A stretch of DNA of 64,000 nucleotides from assembly GCF_014837015.1 (NCBI RefSeq), contig NZ_JACSPT010000008.1, forward strand, positions 92,662-156,661, in the 5' to 3' direction. The stretch comes from Acinetobacter pecorum (GTDB lineage: Bacteria > Pseudomonadota > Gammaproteobacteria > Pseudomonadales > Moraxellaceae). Below are positions 16,378-25,612 of this stretch, piece after piece (positions within the stretch are counted from its first letter, which is position 1; each line of letters begins with the position of its first letter). The notes below the pieces were generated by a model. The model was not told the DNA's origin. It was given only the letters and a program-made list of their open reading frames with translations, and did not search any database. The position numbers and the translations under genes were made by a program.

Positions 16378-17214
16378 ATGCGTACACGTGTGGTATTTAA
16401 TCAAAAAGGTGGGGTGGGCAAGTCGAGTATTACCGTCAATCTGGCAGCGATCAGCGCATATCAGGGCTTAAGAACCTTGTTGATCGACCTGGATCCGCAG
16501 GCTAACTCCAGCCAGTATGTGCTAGGCGATGATGCGACGTATTCCAGTGACAAGCCTGCACTCGAACCGAATATCGAAAACTATTTTGAAGATGTACTCG
16601 GCAACCAGCAAAGTAAGGGGCTGCTCGGCAATGCCATTGGCTCGATTTTAAAAAGTCGTAGCAAAGGTCTGGAAAGCTATGTGCATCAATCCTCTTTTAA
16701 GCATCTGGATGTTATTCCGGCCAGCCCTACACTTGGGACATTGGCTCATGCCCTGGAATCCAAGCACAAGATTTACAAGTTAAGAGATGCCTTGCAACAA
16801 CTGTCGGGACATTATGACCGGGTGTTTATTGATACACCGCCTGCATTCAATTTCTTTACCCTCTCCGCACTCATTGCAGCAGACCGCGTGCTGATTCCTT
16901 TCGACTGTGACGTATTTTCTAAACGCGCCCTGCAGACCCTGATTGAAAATGTGATTGAAACCCAAGATGACCATAATGAAAATTTGGAAATTGAAGGCAT
17001 TGTCGTCAACCAGTTTCAGGCACAGGCCAAATTACCGCGTGAAGTGGTACAGCAGCTCAAAGATGAAGGCTTACCGGTGCTTGACAGTATGTTGCCACCG
17101 TCGATCTTGATGAAAGAATCTCATCATAAAAATCTGCCTTTGATTCATTTGGCTACTGATCATAAATTGACTCAGGCCTATCAATCGTTGTTCAATGAGA
17201 TAGAACAGAATTAA
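16378..17214 (+). CDS. Orphan ParA/Soj-family ATPase
   Basis: This is a 278-residue deviant-Walker ATPase of the ParA/MinD class. The start has VVFNQKGGVGKSSITVNLA with KGGVGKSS at 10-17; LIDLDPQANSS is the switch region and RVFIDTPPAF the Walker B. The ATG at 16378 is preferred because a strong AGGAGGGG (16368-16375) stands just before it, whereas the longer frame would start at TTG and bury that site inside the gene. No parB is adjacent, so this is not the chromosomal parAB pair. Family members of this type position proteins, plasmids or chemotaxis arrays. The next gene, a lipoprotein, starts 13 bases later. Confidence 0.85.
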   Translation: MRTRVVFNQKGGVGKSSITVNLAAISAYQGLRTLLIDLDPQANSSQYVLGDDATYSSDKPALEPNIENYFEDVLGNQQSKGLLGNAIGSILKSRSKGLESYVHQSSFKHLDVIPASPTLGTLAHALESKHKIYKLRDALQQLSGHYDRVFIDTPPAFNFFTLSALIAADRVLIPFDCDVFSKRALQTLIENVIETQDDHNENLEIEGIVVNQFQAQAKLPREVVQQLKDEGLPVLDSMLPPSILMKESHHKNLPLIHLATDHKLTQAYQSLFNEIEQN

Positions 17215-17227
17215 GATCGAGTTAGCT

Positions 17228-17620
17228 ATGAAACTTGTGAAAATCGGCCTGAGTATTGCTGCACTTGCATTACTCAGTGCTTGTGCAACGACGGTAAAAC
17301 CGACTTATGTGTCGCCAACCCTGTATCAGACTTTGGGTTGCTCGCAACTACAGGGTGAATATAACCGTATTCAGCAGTATATTGATAATGGTGTCGAACC
17401 ACCGAAACGTACTGGCATGGGTGTAGGTGTGGGTCTTGGCGGTGGTTGGGGCAGTCACGGTGGTTGGGGTATTGGTCCGAGTATCTCAGTCAATATGGGA
17501 CAGTCATCTGATACCAAAAGAACCGAACTGGCACGACTTTTAGGCGAGCAGGAAGCGATTGTCCAGGCTGCACGTTATAAGAACTGCCCGATGATCGTGC
17601 GGCAGGCGATACCTAAATAA
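17228..17620 (+). CDS. Small glycine-rich lipoprotein, function unknown
   Basis: The 130-residue product has a lipoprotein signal ending in the lipobox LLSAC (Cys19), so it should be exported and lipidated. The middle (about 60-88) is Gly/Trp-rich (GVGVGLGGGWGSHGGWGIG), and the C-terminus contains a helix (TELARLLGEQEAIVQAARYKNCP) with one further Cys. I do not recognise a named family. It is probably co-transcribed with the ParA-like gene and ends at a clear terminator. Confidence 0.75.
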   Translation: MKLVKIGLSIAALALLSACATTVKPTYVSPTLYQTLGCSQLQGEYNRIQQYIDNGVEPPKRTGMGVGVGLGGGWGSHGGWGIGPSISVNMGQSSDTKRTELARLLGEQEAIVQAARYKNCPMIVRQAIPK

Positions 17621-17642
17621 ATCATTCTATATTAAAAGGATG

Positions 17643-17669
17643 AATGCTGACTTCGGGTCGGCATTTTTT
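17643..17669 (+). terminator. Terminator after the lipoprotein gene
   Basis: ATGCTGAC and GGTCGGCAT pair around a TTCG tetraloop and are followed by six T residues, a typical Rho-independent terminator. Confidence 0.85.
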
Positions 17670-17817
17670 ATTGCTTTCACCAAGAATAGAGCGGTTTAAA
17701 TTAAGATAAAACTCACGTGAAATTGACCGGCCTGTATAGAAGTCTGAAATTTTTAAGCTTGTCATGATATTCGCATATTGATTAAGCTAGAACATAGGCC
17801 CGGAATAGTTCATCGCG

Positions 17818-18411
17818 ATGATTGAAAATTGGTTATTTGTTTTAGGACTTATTGCTGTGCTGATGGTTCCAGGGCCGGCCAATGCCCTGGTGGCCAGTTC
17901 CGCTTATCAGCAGGGACGGCCCAAAACCAGTCTTTATCTTCCTGCCATTCTGATGGGCTATTTTTATGCCATTAATGTCTGGGCTTTGTTGATTCATCTG
18001 GCTTCACCGATCTGGCCAAATTTTAAAGGTGTGGTCTATGTACTGAGTACCATCTGTGTGGGCTGGATGACCTTGCATTTATATAAGGCCCAACAGTTAG
18101 AGCGCTATAATAAGAACCATCCCCAGATTCGTCCCTGGCAAATGTTTAGGGCCACCTTAAAAAATCCTAAAGCAGCCCTGTTGGCCTCAGGAATTTTACC
18201 CATGGAAACCTGGCAAAGTCCGACCAACTTCGTGCTGGTTTTTGCTGCCTTTAGCTTGAGTACCATTCCTGTAGGGGTTTTCTGGATGATTTTTGGTCAG
18301 GCAATTTTGAGCAGTCATTCTGAAAAAATAAAAGCCGGCCTCATTTATAAAGGCGCGGCTCTGTTTGTCCTGCTTTGTCTGATCCCACTCCTGATCAAGC
18401 TGTGGGATTAA
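17818..18411 (+). CDS. LysE-like amino acid exporter family protein
   Basis: The 197-residue protein has five to six hydrophobic segments and the family motif MVPGPANALVASSAYQQG near the N-terminus, where most LysE/RhtB proteins have PGP followed by a Gly-rich loop. LKNPKAALLASGIL matches the second conserved motif (NPKA). It would export an amino acid or small metabolite; the substrate is unknown. It stands alone and converges on the DedA gene. Confidence 0.75.
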   Translation: MIENWLFVLGLIAVLMVPGPANALVASSAYQQGRPKTSLYLPAILMGYFYAINVWALLIHLASPIWPNFKGVVYVLSTICVGWMTLHLYKAQQLERYNKNHPQIRPWQMFRATLKNPKAALLASGILPMETWQSPTNFVLVFAAFSLSTIPVGVFWMIFGQAILSSHSEKIKAGLIYKGAALFVLLCLIPLLIKLWD

Positions 18412-18432
18412 ATGCGCAGGCTATAAAAAATA

Positions 18433-19071
18433 TTAAGCTGTTTTACTTTTTTTAAGCTTTTGTTGAATAAAGCCAATCACACCTGGCAATACACTTAAAA
18501 TAATGATGCCGAAAATCAGATAGGTAAAATTGTCTTTAACAATCGGCATATTGCCAAACATATAACCCAAGATTACAAATGAGCTAATCCAGGCAAATGC
18601 CCCGACCACATTATAGGTCAGGAAATATTTGTAATTCATGCTGCCAGCACCGGCTACAAAGGGTGCAAAGGTACGGGCAAAAGGAATAAAACGCGCAAAA
18701 ATAATGGTTTTACCCCCATGTCTGGCAAAGAATTGCTGAGTCGCCAATAAATGTTTTTGATTGATAAAGCGCGATTCAATCTCGAACACCCGAGGTCCAA
18801 TATATTTACCAATGTGATAATTCAGGGTATCACCCAGCACTGCCGCAACAAATAGGAGCGGAATCAGCACCCAGGGATCCATCGCACCTGTAGACGCTGC
18901 CAAAGCACCTGCTGCAAATAACAAGCTGTCACCGGGCAGGAATGGCATTACCACCAAACCTGTTTCCACAAAGATAATCAGGAAAAGAATGGCATAAATC
19001 CAGATCCCGTAATTGGTGATAAATTCAAGCAAGTGATCATCAACATGCAAGATAAAATCAATCAGTTCCAT
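18433..19071 (-). CDS. DedA family (SNARE-associated/VTT) membrane protein
   Basis: This 212-residue membrane protein has the DedA signatures ETGLVVMPFLPGDSLLFAAGALA near the N-terminus and FIPFARTFAPFVAGAGSMNYKYFLTYNVVGAFAW in the middle, the latter with the conserved Arg residues. DedA proteins are implicated in undecaprenyl phosphate or phospholipid flipping and envelope homeostasis. The Lys-rich C-terminus is cytoplasmic. It is transcribed alone. Confidence 0.9.
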   Translation of the reverse strand: MELIDFILHVDDHLLEFITNYGIWIYAILFLIIFVETGLVVMPFLPGDSLLFAAGALAASTGAMDPWVLIPLLFVAAVLGDTLNYHIGKYIGPRVFEIESRFINQKHLLATQQFFARHGGKTIIFARFIPFARTFAPFVAGAGSMNYKYFLTYNVVGAFAWISSFVILGYMFGNMPIVKDNFTYLIFGIIILSVLPGVIGFIQQKLKKSKTA

Positions 19072-19342
19072 GAGCCCAGTACAAGCAAAAGTGTGCTCAA
19101 ATCCTAACAGCGATCACCTCTAAAGTCAGTAATAAAAGTCGACTATTTTGCGGCTTATTTTTCTGCTTTCAGGCTAATCCTGTCATTTTAAAAATGGATG
19201 TATCAGCGTATTTACAGATTTTTATTGGAGCTTTCTGAGCAGACTACACAAGGTCATCATGGTATTACATAACTTCTGTGGCGTCTGCTCCAGCTTTCTG
19301 TTTAGATCATGGAATCATCATAAAAATAGCAGGTCAAAACAT

Positions 19343-19705
19343 ATGAAAAAATATATTCTTGTGACACTAGTTCTGGCAGTTGCCAGTCCGGCACTTTGGG
19401 CTAAATCCGATCAGGCTGTTCTGGCAGAAGCCAAAAAGAATGTGGTCAGTATTGCTCAGGCACACAAAATGAAAGATGAAACCGGCGTGACCTTAACAGG
19501 CCAGATCGTCAAACAGCGTGCAGCGCAAAGTGATGAATTTGAATTAAAAGATAAAACCGGCAGCATCATGATTGATGTGGATGATGACCACTGGAAAAGA
19601 TTAAAACTCAAAGCAGGCGACCGGGTGAAAGTCTGGGGCGAGGTCGATACGCACCGCAATAAACCCACCGATATTGAAGTGATTCAGATTGAACACCTGA
19701 AATAA
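19343..19705 (+). CDS. YgiW/YdeI-type periplasmic OB-fold (BOF) stress protein
   Basis: The 120-residue protein begins with a signal peptide (MKKYILVTLVLAVASPALWA, cleaved before KSD). The BOF domain follows: GVTLTGQIVKQ, DEFELKDKTGSIMIDVDDDHW, AGDRVKVWGEVD. Relatives are small exported proteins involved in resistance to peroxide, cadmium or cationic peptides. The ATG at 19343 is preferred over the longer in-frame start because it begins the signal peptide directly. Confidence 0.88.
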   Translation: MKKYILVTLVLAVASPALWAKSDQAVLAEAKKNVVSIAQAHKMKDETGVTLTGQIVKQRAAQSDEFELKDKTGSIMIDVDDDHWKRLKLKAGDRVKVWGEVDTHRNKPTDIEVIQIEHLK

Positions 19706-19714
19706 ACCATTCAT

Positions 19715-19765
19715 TTGGCTGGAACAGGAAAGCAGCGGAAGTCTGCTCTCCTGTGAACCAGCCAA
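19715..19765 (+). terminator. Long hairpin after the BOF gene
   Basis: An interrupted stem with arms beginning TTTGGCTGG and ending CCAGCCAAA, and inner pairing of CAGGA with TCCTG and GCAG with CTGC, lies just after the stop codon. Only an A-rich stretch follows, so it may act mainly as a 3' end structure or terminate in the opposite direction. Confidence 0.4.
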
Positions 19766-19847
19766 AAATGAAGCCATCAATTTCTATAATTTCTTAACTG
19801 TTTAATATTTAAACGCTTTGGAATAGTGTGCTTAAATGCAAGAAAAA

Positions 19848-19856
19848 TGCTAGAAT
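19848..19856 (+). promoter_or_regulatory. Extended -10 promoter element upstream of guaA
   Basis: TGCTAGAAT is an extended -10 (TGn plus TAGAAT) about 40 bases upstream of the guaA ATG. The corresponding -35 is weak. Confidence 0.45.
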
Positions 19857-19896
19857 ACGGCGCTTATCTTTCGTTTGCCTTTCATAGTTGTTCGTC

Positions 19897-21465
19897 ATGA
19901 CTACCAATACTCAAATTACTGAAGATCGTATCCTGATTCTGGATTTCGGTTCTCAATATAGTCAGCTCATCGCACGTCGTGTTCGTGAAGCTGGTGTATA
20001 TTCTGAAATGTATGCCTATGATATGTCTGAAGAAGACATTCGTGCATTTAATCCAAACGGTATCATCTTGTCTGGTGGACCTGAGAGTGTTCACCTAGAA
20101 GGCAGCCCGCGTGCGCCACAAGTGGTATTCGAACTGGGTGTGCCGGTATTGGGTATTTGTTATGGCCTGCAAACCATGTGCGAACAGCTTGGCGGTAAAG
20201 TTGAGCCGGGTCATGTACACGAATTTGGCTATGCAGAAGTAGATATTGTCGTACGTGACAAGCTGATCGGTAATTTACAGGACCGTGAAAACCAGTTGCA
20301 TGTCTGGATGAGCCATGGTGACAAGGTTGCCCGTATTCCAGAAGGCTTCCAGATCACTGCACAAACTCCAAGCTGTCCAATTGCGATGGTTTCTGACGAA
20401 ACTCGCCGTTTCTATGGTATTCAGTTCCATCCTGAAGTGACACATACTTCTAAAGGCGCAGAATTACTGTCGAACTTCGTTCATCAAATTTGTGGTTGTC
20501 GCGGTCTGTGGACACCAGAACACATTATTGATCTACGTGTAGAACAGCTTCGCCAACAGATTGGTGATGAAAAAGTATTACTTGGTCTTTCTGGCGGTGT
20601 GGATTCATCTGTAGTGGCAGCACTGTTGCATAAAGCAATTGGTGATCAGTTGACTTGTGTGTTTGTAGACAATGGTCTGCTTCGTTTGAACGAAGGCGAT
20701 CAAGTGATGCAAATGTTTGCAGATAACATGGGTATCCGCGTGATTCGTGCCGCTGCAGAAGAGCGTTTCCTGACTGCACTTGCAGGTGAGGTTGATCCTG
20801 AAGCAAAACGTAAGATTATTGGCCGTGAATTTATTGCAGTCTTCGCTGAAGAGGCACGTAAATTAGATGGCGTAAAATTCTTGGCTCAAGGTACGATTTA
20901 TCCGGACGTGATTGAATCTGCCGCAAGCAAGCAGGGCAAGGCGCATGTGATTAAATCGCACCACAATGTGGGTGGTTTACCGGCAGACCTGGCGTTTGAA
21001 CTGGTTGAACCATTACGTGACCTGTTCAAAGATGAAGTACGTAAATTGGGTACAACTTTAGGTTTGCCACACAGCATGATCTATCGTCATCCATTCCCGG
21101 GCCCAGGTCTTGGTGTACGTATCCTGGGTGAAGTGAAGAAAGAATATGCAGACATTTTACGTCTTGCGGATGATATTTTTATGCAGGAACTGCGTGCCAG
21201 TGGTTGGTATGATAAAACGGCTCAAGCCTTTGCAGTATTCCAGCCAGTGAAATCGGTGGGTGTAGTCGGTGACGGCCGTCGTTATGCATGGGTGATTGCA
21301 CTGCGTGCGGTAGAAACTGTGGACTTTATGACGGCTCGTTTCGCGCATCTTCCTTATGATTTAGTCGATAAGATCTCGACCCGTATCATGAATGAAATCG
21401 CTGAAGTTTCTCGTGTTGTGTATGACGTATCGTCTAAACCACCAGCAACAATTGAATGGGAGTAA
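19897..21465 (+). CDS. guaA: GMP synthase (glutamine-hydrolysing)
   Basis: GuaA converts XMP to GMP with ATP and glutamine. The 522 residues are the normal size. The N-terminal glutamine amidotransferase domain has [16 protein letters not shown], the nucleophile Cys in [10 protein letters not shown], and the His/Glu pair in [11 protein letters not shown]. The ATP-pyrophosphatase domain has the P-loop SGGVDSSV, and the C-terminal dimerisation domain has [12 protein letters not shown] and ends PATIEWE. The ATG at 19897 gives the standard N-terminus; an in-frame TTG 9 bases earlier is less likely. The stop codon lies in the arm of an unusual inverted repeat (see 21463-21504). Confidence 0.98.
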   Translation: MTTNTQITEDRILILDFGSQYSQLIARRVREAGVYSEMYAYDMSEEDIRAFNPNGIILSGGPESVHLEGSPRAPQVVFELGVPVLGICYGLQTMCEQLGGKVEPGHVHEFGYAEVDIVVRDKLIGNLQDRENQLHVWMSHGDKVARIPEGFQITAQTPSCPIAMVSDETRRFYGIQFHPEVTHTSKGAELLSNFVHQICGCRGLWTPEHIIDLRVEQLRQQIGDEKVLLGLSGGVDSSVVAALLHKAIGDQLTCVFVDNGLLRLNEGDQVMQMFADNMGIRVIRAAAEERFLTALAGEVDPEAKRKIIGREFIAVFAEEARKLDGVKFLAQGTIYPDVIESAASKQGKAHVIKSHHNVGGLPADLAFELVEPLRDLFKDEVRKLGTTLGLPHSMIYRHPFPGPGLGVRILGEVKKEYADILRLADDIFMQELRASGWYDKTAQAFAVFQPVKSVGVVGDGRRYAWVIALRAVETVDFMTARFAHLPYDLVDKISTRIMNEIAEVSRVVYDVSSKPPATIEWE

Positions 21466-21504
21466 TTTAGGGGTTTCGGACAGCACTGCTGTCCGCCTAA
21501 ATTA
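21463..21504. repeat. Imperfect inverted repeat overlapping the guaA stop codon
   Basis: Outer arms TAATTTAGG (21463-21471) and CCTAAATTA (21496-21504) enclose an inner perfect stem, CGGACAG/CTGTCCG, around CACTG. The first three bases are the guaA stop codon. A second hairpin, AGTTTAG-GAAT-CTAAACT (21527-21544), follows. Whether this is a dispersed repeat element is unknown. Confidence 0.6.
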
Positions 21505-21557
21505 CGCCAAGAGCTATGCTCGCGGCAGTTTAGGAATCTAAACTTTCCAAATTAAAG

Positions 21558-21582
21558 AAGAGTGCTTAGGCGCTCTTTTTTT
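21558..21582 (+). terminator. Rho-independent terminator after guaA
   Basis: GAGTGC and GCGCTC pair (one T-G) around TTAG and are followed by a run of at least seven T residues. It is the third hairpin in a row downstream of guaA. Confidence 0.8.
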
Positions 21583-21606
21583 ATACTTTTTAAATAGATA
21601 AGAGAC

Positions 21607-22486
21607 TTAAGCCGGTTTAACTTGCCAGTTTTGCAGCTCTCCATCTAAAATCTGATCTGGATCATAAGTCTCAACCCGATTCCGACCATTGGCTTTAGCC
21701 TGATATAAGGCGATATCGGCCTGTTTAATCAGGGTCAGTCTGCTGTACCAGCTGTTGGGCCAGATATTCAAAACATCGACGGTTGTTCAGGCCAGTGAGT
21801 GAATCAGTATGTGCCATATTTTCAAAGGCCTGACGATTATATTCATTCAGGGTGTATTGCAGGAATACAATGCGTGATTTTAAGGTCGAGTTCCAGCTGA
21901 TATAAAGACTGAAGGTTAATACCGGCAGATAAATCAAGGAAAATAAAAATATCTGATACGGGTCAGCATGGGTATTGAAATATACGCCAAGATAAATGAC
22001 CAGGGTAATCAGACCTGAAGTAATCAAAGACGGCCAGAAACGGATCTGTATACACAAATTGGCCAACACAATAAAGACCAGGGACGCATATTGATAAATA
22101 AGGACAGAGGCACTTTCGGACTGATTCAGGTTAAAGAACCAGATGGCACTTGCACCAATAATTGAAGTGGGCAAGAGCAGATCAAAGACAGGCAGATTAC
22201 GGTAAGAATGATACATCCAGATCGTCACCATGACGATCAGAAGGGTATAGCTGATTTTGGTCAAAATGAGCAAGGTAAGGATATCGTTGAGTACCACAAT
22301 ATCGGCAAGGGTATAGGATGCATAGGCCAGCTGTGCAAATAAATTAACCTGTAACAGGTATTTTAAAGTAAGTTGTTTTTGATGAGCATAATAAGCCGGT
22401 TTTAAGGGTGCAGGAATACGAACAAGAGGCTCTTGAAGAGCCTCCTGAATCAAACTACGAGATTCTTTTTCATAATCATGAGGCAT
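21607..22486 (-). pseudogene. Broken membrane diguanylate cyclase: GGDEF core deleted and frame shifted
   Basis: The open frame (21725-22486) encodes 253 residues. It starts like the neighbouring cyclase (LIQEALQEPLVRIPAPLK), has about six membrane segments and enters the GGDEF domain at DSLTGLNNRRCFEYLA. It then stops at QQTDPD. The end of a GGDEF domain reappears in another frame downstream on the same strand (LIKQADIALYQAKANGRNR, to a stop at 21607-21609). Against the intact paralogue at 22680-24002, about 110 codons are missing, including the GGEEF active site, and the join is out of frame. The product cannot make c-di-GMP; a residual membrane protein might still be translated. Confidence 0.85.
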
Positions 22487-22679
22487 GCAGCCTTCCCAAC
22501 TTAAAATTTATAAAAATGAATAAGATGAAATTTATATATAGTTGTATAAAAAATATTCTATTCTTTTGTTAAATATTTTAAAAGTGAAGAAACAAATTTA
22601 TTTGATCAGGTAAAAATATCTGATTAATCCTTCTCAGGATGAGCTTGGCTTGTTATAACAAACCAAACTGGGTTCAACT

Positions 22680-24002
22680 TTAATTTGTGGCTGATTGAAC
22701 TGGCTGAGTGCTCGATTTAAATACATTCCAGGGATTGTCTGTTGCAGGCTTGGCCTGATCCAGTATGTCGGGATGATAGACTTCAATCCGGTTGCGTCCA
22801 GTTTTTTTGGCCTGATATAAAGCAATATCCGCTTGTTTGATCAGGTCTTCCAGAGTTTGGGTATGTGATTCCAGTTCTGCTATCCCGATCGAAATAGTAA
22901 ACCGGATGGCATGATTAGGTTTGACATAAATGTACTGCTTTTGAATAGCACAGCGAATTCGCTCTGCAATCACCAGACTGTCTTGTAGCTGAGTATCCTC
23001 CAGAAGGGCGATAAATTCTTCCCCGCCAAAACGTGCCAGTACATCGCTATACCGCATTTCTTTACGAGTCACTTCAGCAATGAGTTGCAGTACCCGATCA
23101 CCGACATCATGTCCATAACTATCATTAATATTCTTAAAATGATCAACATCAAACATCAGCAGGCAGCTACTGGCATGTTTAGGCCATTGATGAATTGAGC
23201 GTTCAGCCATATCGACAAAATGGCGACGATTATATAGCTGGGTCAAATCATCGGTATGTGCGAGATTTTTTAAGGTTTGATAGTTCCATTCGTCAAGTAG
23301 GGAACGCAGAAACGAACGTCGAACATTTAGAATATTATTCCAGTTAATATAGATACTAAAAAACCAGAGAGGACTAAAAACTACTGCAAAAATAAAAGCT
23401 TGAGATGTGCTCATTAACTGGTTGGCTCCCAGCATGATAAACAGGGCAATCAAGATGGAGCAATAGACCGCGACTTTAAACTGGGTCTGTATACAGAGAT
23501 TGGCGACAAGAATAAAAATCGCAGAGGCATAAATATAGGTGGCCACATGAGGACTACTTGAAAGTACCAGTAAGCCAATCCAGGCCGCTGCGGCCACAGT
23601 CGTACCTATAGGCACGATTCTATCCAGAACCTGAATGTTTTTATATTTTTTAAACAGGTAATAACAGCAAAACAGTGCGCCCAGAACCAGAACCACACGT
23701 ATCAGACCGGACATAAAAAACATGTCTGGAATAATCAGAATATCGGCAAAAAAATACAGAAGAAATGCTATTTGCGCCAGATAGTTAATTTGACGCAAAT
23801 TTTGATGACTATGGGTATAGACATAATCATAGAAATATTGCTGAAATGGAGCAGGAATACGGGCATGCGGATCTGTCAGCGCCTGTTCAATCAGCTGACG
23901 GTTTTTCAGATCACATTCAGATAGTTTTAGTGATTTATCAGTCGTCGAATTTTGAAAAGATACATTCGTCGTTGAATATATATTCTCATTCTTAGCAGAC
24001 AT
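22680..24002 (-). CDS. Membrane-anchored diguanylate cyclase (GGDEF)
   Basis: This enzyme should make cyclic di-GMP from two GTP. The 440-residue protein has a cytoplasmic N-terminal segment, about six membrane helices (about 73-230) forming a sensory region, and a C-terminal GGDEF domain (about 247-412). The active site is GGEEF at 326-330, and RYSD at 317-320 is an intact inhibitory I-site, so product feedback is expected. DVDHFKNINDSYGHDVGD carries the metal and substrate contacts. The adjacent broken copy at 21607-22486 is clearly a paralogue. Function is well supported; the signal sensed is unknown. Confidence 0.92.
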   Translation of the reverse strand: MSAKNENIYSTTNVSFQNSTTDKSLKLSECDLKNRQLIEQALTDPHARIPAPFQQYFYDYVYTHSHQNLRQINYLAQIAFLLYFFADILIIPDMFFMSGLIRVVLVLGALFCCYYLFKKYKNIQVLDRIVPIGTTVAAAAWIGLLVLSSSPHVATYIYASAIFILVANLCIQTQFKVAVYCSILIALFIMLGANQLMSTSQAFIFAVVFSPLWFFSIYINWNNILNVRRSFLRSLLDEWNYQTLKNLAHTDDLTQLYNRRHFVDMAERSIHQWPKHASSCLLMFDVDHFKNINDSYGHDVGDRVLQLIAEVTRKEMRYSDVLARFGGEEFIALLEDTQLQDSLVIAERIRCAIQKQYIYVKPNHAIRFTISIGIAELESHTQTLEDLIKQADIALYQAKKTGRNRIEVYHPDILDQAKPATDNPWNVFKSSTQPVQSATN

Positions 24003-24504
24003 GTCCTGGTCCAGTATTATTTTTATAGGTGCCTATTATGCCGTGATTGCATAAAAAATAACCTCCCAAAAATTGGGTATCCAGAAGGTTTTTACATTTA
24101 AAACGTAACAAAATTTGTGTTTTTTAATAATGGAAGTATTTGAAATACATGAAAAATCATCTTATTTGCCAGAATTTTAAAAAACTATTCATTCGTTTCA
24201 CGTGAAACATGGTTGCGCAATACTTCTTTGTATAACCCCATATCATCTCCTTAAGCTAGGTAGCTACATCAAAAATTTTTAAGCTAACTCAAGTATTTGT
24301 ATTTACAATACAAATCGTATTAGCCGTTCAGATTTTAAATAGGGTAGCCATTAGAATACTTAATACGTATCTAAATATTTCTAGAGATAGATTTTGAATC
24401 TGGACCCTGTACATTGTCCTGAGCAAGGGGCATTTTGGATCAGTCTAATGTGAATGTCTCACCCACTCCGGAACTAGAATGAAAATGCCGAGGTAAACTC
24501 AGCC
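24003..24504. other. Intergenic region containing a parS site
   Basis: No gene is visible in these 500 AT-rich bases. The region between the divergent cyclase and pirin genes contains the parS-like palindrome at 24194-24209. The bases just before the pirin gene should hold its promoter, but no clear -35/-10 pair stands out. Confidence 0.6.
24194..24209. promoter_or_regulatory. parS centromere-like ParB binding site
   Basis: CGTTTCACGTGAAACA contains the perfect 14-base palindrome GTTTCACGTGAAAC and differs from the widely conserved bacterial parS consensus (TGTTTCACGTGAAACA) at one position only. It is intergenic, as a segregation site may be. parS sites cluster near the origin; the atp operon 19 kb away is also often origin-proximal in gammaproteobacteria. 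Confidence 0.85.
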
Positions 24505-25452
24505 ATGTCGACCAATAGTGATATTGAACTGTCCAATTCTGATGATTGTGAAAAGTATGTAAACCGGTTTATTCAGGAATTTCCTTTACGCCGCGCAGAA
24601 ATCGGGCAGGGTACCGTGATTAAACGTGCCTTGCCAAGCAGACACAAGCGCATGATAGGTGCCTGGTGTTTTCTCGACCACGCCGGTCCGGCCAGTTTCC
24701 CGCAAGGAGATGGTCTGGATATCGGACCACATCCGCATATCGGGCTGCAGACTTTTACTTGGATGATCGAGGGCAGCATGATGCACAATGACAGTCTGGG
24801 AAATCAGCAATTGATTCGTCCCAAGCAGGTCAATCTGATGACCTCGGGCTATGGTATTTCACATACTGAAGTCTCTCCGGAAAGTGAGATCCATATGCAT
24901 GCAGCACAGTTGTGGATTGCCTTGCCAGATGACAAGATCAATATGGCACCCGGGTTTGACCATTATCCTGAATTACCGGTGGTCAATGAGCAGGGTATCG
25001 AATTTACCGTGCTGGTTGGAGAATATTTAAATACCAGATCGCCGGTTAAAGTGCATAGTGAATTGCTGGGCGTGGATCTGTATGCAGATGAAAGTAGCAG
25101 TATGCGCTTGCCACTGAATCCAAAATTTGAATATGGCTTTATGGTCCTTGAAGGTGCGGCCAGTATAAATGGACATGAACTGACAGAGGATAATATGCTG
25201 ATTCTGGAGCCCGGGTTGCCGCAGGTCAATGCTGAAATTCATGCCAGAAGCCGGGTGTTATTGATTGGAGGAGAGCCATTTGAAAGCCCGATTTTATTAT
25301 GGTGGAATCTGGTCGGGCGTACGGTAGAGGACCTTAAAATTGCACGGGAACAATGGATAGAAGGGCATGAACGTTTTGGTTCTATTCCAGCCTATGATGG
25401 GCCACGTTTAGAAGCTCCTGTATTTCCAGACCGGATGCGTGCTTCCCGATAA
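24505..25452 (+). CDS. Pirin family bicupin protein
   Basis: The 315-residue protein has the pirin N-terminal cupin with GPHPHIGLQTFTW (74-86) and SMMHNDSLGN (91-100), providing His76, His78 and probably further His/Glu metal ligands, then MTSGYGISHTEVSP and AAQLWIALPDD. The C-terminal cupin includes LGVDLYADESS and the end LWWNLVGRTVEDLKIAREQW. Pirins bind iron; some are quercetin dioxygenases and others are regulators, so the activity cannot be fixed. The proposed ATG gives about 25 residues before the core domain. Confidence 0.9.
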   Translation: MSTNSDIELSNSDDCEKYVNRFIQEFPLRRAEIGQGTVIKRALPSRHKRMIGAWCFLDHAGPASFPQGDGLDIGPHPHIGLQTFTWMIEGSMMHNDSLGNQQLIRPKQVNLMTSGYGISHTEVSPESEIHMHAAQLWIALPDDKINMAPGFDHYPELPVVNEQGIEFTVLVGEYLNTRSPVKVHSELLGVDLYADESSSMRLPLNPKFEYGFMVLEGAASINGHELTEDNMLILEPGLPQVNAEIHARSRVLLIGGEPFESPILLWWNLVGRTVEDLKIAREQWIEGHERFGSIPAYDGPRLEAPVFPDRMRASR

Positions 25453-25612
25453 AGGCTAAAAATGATGGGAATATAAAGCGCTGGCTGAATTGAACTCAAA
25501 GAGTGAATCTGCAACATGGGATACATATCATTACAGTCATCAAAAAATGAGCTGGAGTCGGCTGCTTTTTGCTATGCTCAATGAGCAAGAACAATAAAAT
25601 CATGAGTCTACT

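Noticed and set aside
16363..17214. Longer ParA-like frame starting at TTG 16363
   Set aside because: The strong AGGAGGGG site sits inside this extension and is correctly spaced only for the ATG at 16378.
16378..17214. Chromosomal ParA acting with the parS site at 24194
   Set aside because: The chromosomal parA is normally next to parB near gidA; no parB is adjacent here, so the two cannot be linked from this window alone.
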